A DNA stretch of 64,000 bases from contig CAJMSD010000008.1 of the NCBI GenBank assembly GCA_905215965.1, forward strand, positions 1-64,000, given 5' to 3'. Positions 1 to 5,872 of this stretch are shown here, one piece after another. Numbering within the stretch: position 1 is the first letter of the stretch; each line of letters starts with the position of its first letter. Made by a program: the position numbers and the translations under genes. The notes under the pieces are model-generated. The model was not told the origin of the DNA. It worked only from the letters and a program-made list of their open reading frames with translations, and ran no database searches. The stretch is from an uncultured bacterium (GTDB taxonomy: Bacteria; Bacillota; Clostridia; Oscillospirales; Ruminococcaceae).

Positions 1-74
1 GAGCAAATGCCTCTGGATGCTTCATCTTCATTGTCCAGGGCTGCAAAATTTTTGTCCACAGTATGGGGGACACA

Positions 75-584
75 TCACTTTGTCGGGTGAATTACTCCAG
101 AAAGTATCAATGAAACCACCCCCTCGGTATACGTCGTGATAAACTGCATAAAAGATACAGCTTCCTCCTCTGATACTCCAAAAGCCTTTGTCCAGCCATT
201 TGCTATATTCGAATTTTTTTCGCTGTTAAAAATAAAGCCAATTCCGCCGGAAGCTTGCAGCTCGTTTTCGTTAATTCGCAGATAGCGAATCAAATTTGGT
301 TCGTCAAGCGCCATATCTACATACACATAGCCTGTTTTTCTATGGTCGTCAGTCACATTCGAGCCGTCTCCAAGCATTTTCCTGTCCATATATTGCTTTG
401 CATATATTCGAAGCTCCCTGCGATAGTTGTCAATATTTTCAAAGCTCCATACGATCGGCGATGTAGAGCAGCCAAACTCTGCCGCCACCGTTTTTATCGA
501 AACAGCAGAATAACCGCTGCGAATCACGATCTGCAAGCCTGCCTCCAAAAGCTGCTCCTTTGTTACCTGTGTTTTTCTTCCCAC
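75..584 (-). CDS. TetR/AcrR family transcriptional regulator
   Basis: A 169-residue protein with a TetR-type helix-turn-helix in its first 55 residues (TKEQLLEAGLQ, then IKTVAAEFGCSTSPIVWSFE), followed by a mostly helical ligand/dimer domain without recognisable specificity. I start it at the GTG at 584: the in-frame codons upstream (TTG at 605) are themselves the ribosome site AAAGGAGGTGAG. A full consensus promoter lies upstream, with an inverted repeat over its start site, so autorepression is likely. TetR proteins usually control an adjacent exporter; the gene that would follow on this strand lies beyond the left edge, so the target is unknown. The family call is firm; the ligand cannot be inferred. 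Confidence 0.85.
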   Translation of the reverse strand: MGRKTQVTKEQLLEAGLQIVIRSGYSAVSIKTVAAEFGCSTSPIVWSFENIDNYRRELRIYAKQYMDRKMLGDGSNVTDDHRKTGYVYVDMALDEPNLIRYLRINENELQASGGIGFIFNSEKNSNIANGWTKAFGVSEEEAVSFMQFITTYTEGVVSLILSGVIHPTK

Positions 585-615
585 AAACTCACCTCCTTTT
601 TGCAAAAATTAGTTT

Positions 616-633
616 ATATAAACGTGTTTATAT
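616..633. promoter_or_regulatory. Candidate TetR operator palindrome
   Basis: The inverted repeat ATATAAAC-GT-GTTTATAT has 8-bp arms. It overlaps the end of the -10 box and the start site of the adjacent tetR gene, the usual place for an autoregulatory operator. Binding is inferred from position and symmetry only. Confidence 0.55.
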
Positions 634-660
634 TATATACGAAATAAATAGATTTGTCAA
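632..660 (-). promoter_or_regulatory. Promoter of the tetR gene
   Basis: Read on the minus strand, TTGACA (655-660) and TATAAT (632-637) are separated by exactly 17 bp, both perfect matches to the vegetative sigma-A consensus. Confidence 0.85.
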
Positions 661-718
661 TAGAGAAAATTAATAAATCTATATTCTCATGTAGATTTGG
701 ATTTTTTTAAAATTTCTC

Positions 719-747
719 TTGACAGCATTAAAGTTTTGTGATATAAT
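719..747 (+). promoter_or_regulatory. Promoter of tRNA-Pro
   Basis: TTGACA (719-724) and TATAAT (742-747) with a 17-bp spacer lie 13 bases upstream of the tRNA 5' end. Confidence 0.85.
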
Positions 748-759
748 ATACATCGTATT

Positions 760-836
760 CGAGGTGTGGCTCAGTTTGGTAGAGTACTACGTTCGGGACG
801 TAGGGGCCGCAGGTTCAAATCCTGTCACCTCGACCA
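760..836 (+). tRNA. tRNA-Pro (anticodon CGG)
   Basis: The cloverleaf closes with acceptor arms CGAGGTG (760-766) and CACCTCG (826-832), discriminator A and an encoded CCA (834-836). The anticodon stem CTACG/CGTAG holds the 7-base loop TTCGGGA, giving anticodon CGG with G at position 37 as usual for tRNA-Pro; it reads codon CCG. The T loop GGTTCAAATCC is canonical. The gene has its own promoter and terminator, and an AT-rich accessory block begins about 100 bp downstream, so it may be an old insertion hot spot. Confidence 0.95.
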
Positions 837-837
837 A

Positions 838-956
838 GCCGCTTAGCGAGCGGCAGCGCAATTCGGGTCTGTTCTTTAGCAGACCCGTTATTTTTTACAT
901 GAAGATTTAATTTTCATCTATTTCATAGTTACAACACAGGCCGCTTAGCGAGCGGC
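838..956. repeat. Two copies of a 17-bp GC-rich palindrome around the tRNA terminator
   Basis: The same 17 bases, GCCGCTTAGCGAGCGGC, occur at 838-854 and 940-956. Each can fold on itself (GCCGCT/AGCGGC). They bracket the tRNA-Pro terminator, and the second copy abuts the RHS remnant. A relative with the same stem and a different loop lies at 54830-54848 in the pcrA leader. Confidence 0.7.
864..896 (+). terminator. Intrinsic terminator after tRNA-Pro
   Basis: Stem CGGGTCTG (864-871)/CAGACCCG (880-887), 8-base loop, followed by TTATTTTTT. Confidence 0.85.
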
Positions 957-966
957 AATACATCTT

Positions 967-1179
967 GAAACAAAAACGACACGATACACCAACGTAATTG
1001 TCGTTTCTTACGATTATGACGAAGTAAACCGCCTTATCAGCGAAAAAGCACTTGACAAACAAGGCGAACTTGTGGCACAATATGAGTATACACTTAGAGC
1101 AGCCGGAGAACGCACAAATGTCAAGGAGCTTGCCCAACAAAGATACAAGACGCGTTATGCGTTATCTATTAACCTATGA
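967..1179 (+). pseudogene. RHS-repeat protein remnant
   Basis: An open stretch of about 70 codons has no start of its own (a stop lies just upstream in frame). It reads like one and a half YD/RHS repeats: SYDYDEVNRLISE, then QYEYTLRAAGERTNVKEL. In clostridial RHS proteins such repeats form the secreted cocoon that carries a C-terminal toxin. Everything 5' of the repeat is missing, and after KELAQQ the sequence leaves the family and stops. I read it as the surviving scrap of a large polymorphic-toxin gene, cut at the GCCGC palindrome on its left. It is too short to function. Confidence 0.7.
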
Positions 1180-1254
1180 TTATTAGTAAATATAAAGTCC
1201 AAATATTAAATTTTGTTAACATGATTTGTAAATTTAAGAATTAAGGCGGTGATG

Positions 1255-1572
1255 ATGTTGTTTTACAATCATATACTTTTAGAGGCATATTGTACAAAAG
1301 ACGATGAATCAGAATGTAAATTAAAGAAGAACAAGATATGTGTAGATTGCTTTGCAAGTAATTGCAAATACCTATCATATACAGAAGCTCCAAATGAAAT
1401 TGTAATTTCAGGTAAAAATGGTACTTCTATTCACGATATCGGATTTGGCGGCGACATGGAGACAACAGATGATGAACGTGAAGCAAATATAAAGATTTGG
1501 GAGAATATATGTAAATCAAAAATTGATGAAGCCTATGCTGAATATATGATGCAAAAAAATCCGGATAAATAA
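1255..1572 (+). CDS. Small cysteine-containing orphan protein, possible immunity protein
   Basis: About 105 residues, unrecognised. The N-terminal half has Cys pairs spaced as in a small metal or disulphide site (KKNKICVDCFASNCKYL), the C-terminal half is acidic (DMETTDDEREAN). No signal peptide or membrane segment is visible. The ribosome site AAGGCGG points to the ATG at 1255; GTG 1249, ATG 1252 and TTG 1258 are also possible. It lies between an RHS remnant and other small orphan genes in very AT-rich DNA, the setting of an immunity gene separated from its toxin. That role is inferred from context only. Confidence 0.5.
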   Translation: MLFYNHILLEAYCTKDDESECKLKKNKICVDCFASNCKYLSYTEAPNEIVISGKNGTSIHDIGFGGDMETTDDEREANIKIWENICKSKIDEAYAEYMMQKNPDK

Positions 1573-1600
1573 TAATTCAAGTACTATAAGGTGAATAATT

Positions 1601-2029
1601 ATGAATGTTTCTATGGAAAAAATAATAATAATACCGGACGAAAAATGGGAGATATTTTTAAAGATCGCATTCAAAAATAGTGACTCATTTTGTTTGAAAT
1701 ACTTTACTAATGAAGATTATTATGATACTTCCTTGTGTGAATACATAGAAAGAGAATTGAATCCATGGCGTATCTTTAATAAAGGAGAAATAGTGTGGCC
1801 TGATTATGAAATAAGATATTATGAATGCAATTATTTTACTATGAAGATACTTACATCTATTAAAGGTATTGATAAATTGGGAGAAAAAACATACCCGGAA
1901 GATCTGAGCTTTTTTATAAATGAGGAAAAATGGTTTGAAAATGTGTCTCACGAAAAAACATCTTTTTTTAATTCTTTAAACGCTCAATTGCAAGATCATT
2001 TAGCGCAAAATGGGATGCTTTTTATATAA
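1601..2029 (+). CDS. Orphan acidic protein, possible immunity protein
   Basis: A 142-residue cytoplasmic-looking protein rich in Phe, Tyr, Trp and acidic residues (for example CEYIERELNPWRIF and NEEKWFENVS), without signal peptide, membrane segment or a motif I recognise. The start follows AAGGTG. Size, charge and aromatic content fit the immunity proteins that sit behind polymorphic-toxin tips, and it is the second small gene after the RHS remnant on the same strand. No toxin lies directly upstream, so it would be an orphan. The specific Imm family cannot be named from sequence reading. Confidence 0.5.
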   Translation: MNVSMEKIIIIPDEKWEIFLKIAFKNSDSFCLKYFTNEDYYDTSLCEYIERELNPWRIFNKGEIVWPDYEIRYYECNYFTMKILTSIKGIDKLGEKTYPEDLSFFINEEKWFENVSHEKTSFFNSLNAQLQDHLAQNGMLFI

Positions 2030-2126
2030 AAGATATCGATAATCGGTGGTAAAATAAAATTCGCAGCTGATAGTTTGTACTTTAGCTATCAGCTATAAAA
2101 TTATATGCTTGAAAGGATGTATATAT

Positions 2127-2906
2127 ATGGGTACATGGGGAACTGGAATATTTCAGAATGACATTGCAGACGATGTTAAAACAACATACATTAACAAATT
2201 GAAAATGGGAAAAAGTGATGAAAATGCACTGAATGAAACGATTTCGGAAAATACTGATTTTTTAAGTGACTCTGAGGACTCTCTTGACTTTTGGTTTGCT
2301 TTGTCATCTATAATGTATGATTATGGCCGTTTAAACGAAGAAATTAGATGTAAAGTAATTGCTTTGTTAGAGTCGAATAATGATTCTGAACGATGGACTG
2401 AAAAGGAAAATAAAAAAAGGAAAACTGAATTAGAAAAATTAAAGACAAAAATGTATTCAGAAATGCCCCCAAGAAAAAAAGTTGCTGTAACAAAAAGGTT
2501 TGAATGCAAATGGAAAAGAAATGATATATTTTTTGCTGAAATCAAAGCAATTTGTGATTCAGACATAGATGGATATTTTGTTTTTTGTGTTTCTGATACA
2601 GTAGAATTTGACACCCGAATAAAAGGTTTAGGTGATGTTTTGCCGGTAACTTATTTGAAATACATTCCAGAAATTCCTGATTCGCTCAAAGAAATTGATG
2701 ATTTGCCTTTTATTTTAAATTGTAAACTGGAAAATAAAAGGGATTATCGTTTTTTATGGTTATATGATGGTTTTAGAAGAATTAAATCCAAATTTATTTT
2801 TGGAGGGAATTATGACTTTCGTAGACCAGACACAAAGGTATCTGTAACTTTCGACGATAAATTGTATATTATGGAAACTTGGTGTAATATAGCACGATAT
2901 ATTTGA
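2127..2906 (+). CDS. DUF4259 domain-containing protein
   Basis: The 259-residue product opens with the family hallmark MGTWGTGIFQNDIADDV, followed by the helical stretch where size and growth of the segment are compared (DFWFALSSIMYDYGRLNEE). The C-terminal ~140 residues, after a charged ERWTEKENKKRK helix, are a beta-rich domain I do not recognise (KRFECKWKRNDIFFAE). The start is the ATG at 2127, seven bases after AAAGGATG; an upstream in-frame start would include the ribosome site. DUF4259 proteins often occur near polymorphic toxins as suspected immunity proteins. The domain call is good; the function is unknown. Confidence 0.7.
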   Translation: MGTWGTGIFQNDIADDVKTTYINKLKMGKSDENALNETISENTDFLSDSEDSLDFWFALSSIMYDYGRLNEEIRCKVIALLESNNDSERWTEKENKKRKTELEKLKTKMYSEMPPRKKVAVTKRFECKWKRNDIFFAEIKAICDSDIDGYFVFCVSDTVEFDTRIKGLGDVLPVTYLKYIPEIPDSLKEIDDLPFILNCKLENKRDYRFLWLYDGFRRIKSKFIFGGNYDFRRPDTKVSVTFDDKLYIMETWCNIARYI

Positions 2907-3200
2907 TTACATTAGCTTTTACTTATGCTTTAAAACAAATATAGCCAATCGATGATACCAAAACAGCTATCTTTACTGCGCATAACAGCTTGACAGCAAG
3001 ACAGGTCTTTGTAGATATAAATGAGAATTATTTTGAAATTTAGTGATGTCATATGATGACGGATTAATTGTACAAATAAGATTGCAAAGTTTTTTTGATG
3101 AATAAAAATTCAATAGAATTAAACATTTTGCTGTGGCAAATAATTAACGATCTGATATGTTAATGAACTTGAAATATGATAGTATTTTTATGGAGGGAAA
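2907..3200. other. Gene-free decayed spacer in the accessory block
   Basis: About 290 bases of AT-rich DNA hold no ORF of useful length, no terminator and no clear homology to the flanking genes. Short open stretches (for example around 2940-2995) are broken in all frames, as expected of degraded coding DNA. The last bases carry TATGGAGGGAAA, the ribosome site for the next gene. Confidence 0.4.
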
Positions 3201-3461
3201 ATGATTTACAGTAAAAAGAAAATGGAAGAAATTGTAGACGAAATTACAAAACTGATCGCCGATTATTCCGAATATTTGAAGGTGAAAAAAGGTGTTGATA
3301 TTGAAAGTACTGATAAAATTATTTGGTCTAAAGGTTGGATAGAACCTTTTTGTACCGATTATATAACAGAACTGAATGATAATACGATTATTCCGAGAAA
3401 ATTACTAAAAAAGGAACCCTTAATCAAAAAATATGTGTCAGTACATCATATGGAAGAATAA
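3201..3461 (+). CDS. Small orphan protein
   Basis: 86 residues, start supported by a strong site (GGAGGGAAA immediately before ATG). The N-terminal 30 residues form an amphipathic helix (KKMEEIVDEITKLIADY); the rest is charged with no motif I recognise. There is no signal peptide or membrane segment. It may be a shortened immunity protein or a toxin fragment: it sits alone between a DUF4259 gene and another orphan, in the same orientation, in the tRNA-adjacent block. I cannot assign a family. Confidence 0.45.
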   Translation: MIYSKKKMEEIVDEITKLIADYSEYLKVKKGVDIESTDKIIWSKGWIEPFCTDYITELNDNTIIPRKLLKKEPLIKKYVSVHHMEE

Positions 3462-3517
3462 ATCTATTATTATGGTAAATATTTTTTAAAATTGAATTGA
3501 TTGTGAGGTATAACATA

Positions 3518-3967
3518 ATGAGCTATTTAATAAATCCATATGTTGGATTTCAAGATGAATTAAACGGACTTTTTTTCTCATTTGAAATAGATAAATCTGA
3601 ATTTCATACGCTTATAAAAAAAGAACCGAATTCTTATATGTCAACTTTAGAGTATTATGATGATTACAGAGTTGATTATGATAAGAACAATAAAGCAATA
3701 GCTTTTGAGTTCTTTTCACATTCTGATTTGTTTATAATAACAGAGGCAAAAGAATTTAATGATCTAAAAGAAAAGAATCTTTTTAAAATTCCTTTTGTTG
3801 AGATCAATAAAATATTATGTGTAATAGATCCAAGTTCAAAAGTTACAGATGCAGGGGTTATTTCTTTAAAATATGGTATTGGAACATACCTTGAAGATTC
3901 TGAAGAAGATACTTGTGAATCTATTATCATATTTAAAAAGGATTATTATGCTCCTTTGGGTTGGTAA
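3518..3967 (+). CDS. Orphan protein, possible immunity protein
   Basis: 149 residues, acidic, predicted cytoplasmic, family not recognised. I start it at ATG 3518 behind GTGAGGT; the frame stays open upstream to 3497. It contains repeated Phe/Tyr-rich strands (FFSFEIDKSEF, LEYYDDYRVDYD) and an acidic tail (YLEDSEEDTCES). It ends about 45 bases before the first HINT/toxin-tip remnant. An immunity gene normally follows its own toxin, so this one would belong to a toxin tip already lost from its 5' side. The role rests on context. Confidence 0.5.
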   Translation: MSYLINPYVGFQDELNGLFFSFEIDKSEFHTLIKKEPNSYMSTLEYYDDYRVDYDKNNKAIAFEFFSHSDLFIITEAKEFNDLKEKNLFKIPFVEINKILCVIDPSSKVTDAGVISLKYGIGTYLEDSEEDTCESIIIFKKDYYAPLGW

Positions 3968-4002
3968 TAGTCGATAACTTTCATAACAGAATTTAAGCTT
4001 AA

Positions 4003-4375
4003 AAACTTACTGAACCTATCAAGGTGTATAATCTTGAGGTTGCTGATTTCAACACCTATTTCGTCGGCGATGAAGCGGTTCTGGTGCATAATTATAACCC
4101 CAAAAGGATGATTTGCCAGTAAGAGATGATTCAGGTAAAGTGCATACAAACGAAAATCATAATTATCCAGGCTCTCCTGATCGTTTACCAACAGCAGAAG
4201 ATTTAAAGGGATATGCCACAGATGAACTTGAATTTTTCCGCGATGAACTTACTGAAAGTGTCAAAAACGTATTGAAGCGAATATCGAACATGGATATGAG
4301 AAAAAGCATGCTCAAAGGCAAAGTGTTGAACAATTTCTCATTAAAGTTATAGAGAATATTCTGAAAGATAGATAA
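4003..4375 (+). pseudogene. Frameshifted pretoxin-HINT fragment plus polymorphic-toxin tip
   Basis: Three frames must be joined to read one protein end. 4012-4092 encodes the end of a pretoxin-HINT domain (IKVYNLEVADFNTYFVG, ending VLVHN). A shift near 4093-4103 leads to KDDLPVRDDSGKVHTNENHN and PTAEDLKGYATDELEFFRDE up to about 4260. A second shift leads to HAQRQSVEQFLIKVIENILK and a stop at 4373-4375. The HINT ending in V-H-N, followed by a variable tip, is the architecture of polymorphic toxins; the tip's DLKGY...FRDEL and H..RQ..EQ pattern recalls a recurring toxin-tip domain, which I cannot name with certainty. A stop at 4000-4002 truncates the left end. It cannot make toxin as it stands. 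Confidence 0.7.
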
Positions 4376-4396
4376 TGAGATTTGTGATATTTTAAT

Positions 4397-4440
4397 TCCT
4401 TTGAATTCGCCAATGTAAATTTGTTGGCGGATTCAAAGGA
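4397..4440. repeat. Long inverted repeat before the HEAT-repeat gene
   Basis: Arms of 17 bases (4397-4413 and 4424-4440) match at 16 positions and pair fully if G-U is allowed, around a 10-base loop. No T-run follows on the plus strand. It lies between the dead toxin tip and the start region of the next gene, so it could be a terminator without U-tract, an mRNA 5' hairpin or a recombination remnant. Confidence 0.6.
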
Positions 4441-4449
4441 TAACAAGGA

Positions 4450-5142
4450 GTGAGAAAAATTAGATCTAAAAGGGAAAAAAAATACAATCCACCAAATGGC
4501 AATAAAAGAGATAATGGATACAAGCTTATTCAATCATTAAAACAAAATCCAGAAAAATTTTGTTTTATAGGGCAATTGTTTGAAGAATATGATCATTACG
4601 GTTTGGATCTTTCTTCATTGGCTGAACTTCTTCAAGATAAAAATGATAGAATACGGTGGATTGCGGTTTATATCTGTCACGATTTAGGTTCGGCTGCATG
4701 GGACGAACTTTCAGACTACATAATTCCACTGTTAAATGATAAGGATATCAGAATTGTAAAGTATGCTTTAAAGATGTCTGCATATTATCCTTACAGACAA
4801 AACTGTTTGATTGCTTTTAATTATCTGAATCATAGTGAACAGGTGATCAGATTAATGGCAATGGAAATACTAGCTTCTTACAGGACCTTTACACTTAAAT
4901 ATATGTTGGAATATTTTTCCGACACGGCAGAAACAATTTATCAGGAATATGTATCTATTCTGCTTTCAGCAGATAAGCTGAGTGAAGATGAAATTAATAA
5001 TCTGATAAATTGTGATAATCAAATCAAACAGAAACTTGCGATTATAATTGCTTGTAAATATCCTGAAAAGTTTGCACAAATAATTCAACAAGATTTTAAA
5101 GATGATGATATAAACCAATATATACTTAACAAAATGAAATAA
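4450..5142 (+). CDS. HEAT-repeat protein, probable orphan immunity protein
   Basis: Up to 230 residues. From about residue 40 it is built of paired amphipathic helices of the HEAT type (LAELLQDKNDRIRWIAVYIC, then IIPLLNDKDIRIVKYALKM, then LNHSEQVIRLMAMEIL), four to five repeats in all. HEAT-repeat proteins are a known class of immunity proteins behind polymorphic toxins, and this one directly follows a toxin-tip remnant. The start is uncertain: GTG 4450 touches AAGGAG without spacing, while an in-frame ATT at 4459 would be correctly spaced. The original start may have been lost. Confidence 0.65.
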   Translation: MRKIRSKREKKYNPPNGNKRDNGYKLIQSLKQNPEKFCFIGQLFEEYDHYGLDLSSLAELLQDKNDRIRWIAVYICHDLGSAAWDELSDYIIPLLNDKDIRIVKYALKMSAYYPYRQNCLIAFNYLNHSEQVIRLMAMEILASYRTFTLKYMLEYFSDTAETIYQEYVSILLSADKLSEDEINNLINCDNQIKQKLAIIIACKYPEKFAQIIQQDFKDDDINQYILNKMK

Positions 5143-5170
5143 TGATATTGCGATAGAAATGTTTTTTTGA

Positions 5171-5446
5171 ATGGGTGACATTGACACAACTCCTAACCAC
5201 CCATTCTATGTTATTGATAGAGGTTGGGTTGCAGCTGGTGATTTGCATGCCGGTGATGAAATCTATCTGCTTGATGGTTCTATTGCATATGTAACTGGTT
5301 CTGAACTTGAACAGCTTTCTGAAACTATAAAGGTTTATAATCTCGAAGTCGCTGATTTCAATACCTACTTCGTTGGCGATGACGCTGTTCTAGTGCATAA
5401 TTATTACAAAAAATTTAATAATGACTTAGTACAAACCCTAAAATAA
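5171..5446 (+). pseudogene. Truncated pretoxin-HINT domain
   Basis: The 91 codons read as the second half of a pretoxin-HINT (intein-like autoprotease) domain: TPNHPFYVIDRGWVAAGDL, then IKVYNLEVADFNTYFVGDD, ending LVHN. After V-H-N, where the toxin tip should begin, only about 13 residues follow before a stop. On the left a TGA touches the ATG, so the catalytic N-terminal Cys part and the whole toxin body are absent. The segment 5329-5405 is a diverged copy of 4018-4094. It looks like an orphan tip module without a working toxin. Confidence 0.7.
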
Positions 5447-5781
5447 GTTTCCCAAGCAGGAGTTTGACAAGCTTTTAAAGCATTGTCGATTCCTGCTTAT
5501 TAACGCTGCAAACTACAAAACCTGACTTACAACAGCATTGCAAAAACATTTTAATTCTACTCGGCGAAAAAAATTTATAAAAACGACAAAATTTAATAAA
5601 ATTCGACAAAATATGTATAGATTTCTACAATCGATCTATGGTACTATAAAATCATCGGATAATCCCGAAATATATTATATTTTTTCTACACGCTTTCAAC
5701 CCTGCCCTTCTTTTGGCAGGGTTGAAGTGTTTTTTTGATACAAAACGAACAATAATGCAGTCAATGAAACACAATAATACA
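5447..5781. other. Gene-free spacer with hairpin and terminator
   Basis: Holds an imperfect hairpin at 5455-5499 (AAGCAGGA/TTCCTGCTT outer stem), an AT-rich stretch with no credible ORF, and the strong terminator at 5692-5735. It marks the right limit of the toxin/immunity block, before the pectinase promoter. Confidence 0.5.
5692..5735 (+). terminator. Strong intrinsic terminator
   Basis: Stem TTCAACCCTGCC (5695-5706)/GGCAGGGTTGAA (5715-5726), 8-base loop, then GTGTTTTTTT. Confidence 0.85.
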
Positions 5782-5810
5782 TTGACAACGCTGTTTTTAT
5801 TTGGTATAAT
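5782..5810 (+). promoter_or_regulatory. Promoter of the pectinase gene
   Basis: TTGACA (5782-5787) and TATAAT (5805-5810), 17-bp spacer, perfect consensus. It leaves a leader of about 55 bases before the start codon. An exactly consensus promoter on a degradative enzyme suggests substantial basal expression or control by a factor not visible here. Confidence 0.85.
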
Positions 5811-5872
5811 TATTATTAAAGTTTGTAAATGTAAAATGTTTTCACGTATATTATTACGAGGAGGAATTTAAT

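Larger units (their letters stand above)
4018..5405 (+). repeat. Direct repeat of HINT-end sequence (4018-4094 and 5329-5405)
   Basis: Two 77-base stretches encoding the same peptide (NLEVADFNTYFVGD) lie about 1.3 kb apart in the same orientation and flank the toxin tip plus HEAT gene. Differences fall mostly at third codon positions, so both were once under selection. Such shared modules are where tip exchange by recombination occurs in polymorphic toxins. Confidence 0.7.

Noticed and set aside
1..74. Open minus-strand stretch beyond the tetR stop (possible start of a regulated exporter gene, MKMKHPEAFA)
   Set aside because: Only about 10-25 codons before the edge, no clear ribosome site and no motif; cannot be supported.
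255..647. Plus-strand ORF of 130 codons opposite tetR
   Set aside because: It is the antisense of a well-supported TetR gene with promoter and ribosome site, and contains no motif.
760..836. tRNA-Pro as attachment site of an integrative element
   Set aside because: I looked for a second copy of the tRNA 3' end to the right of the accessory block and saw none, and no integrase is present.
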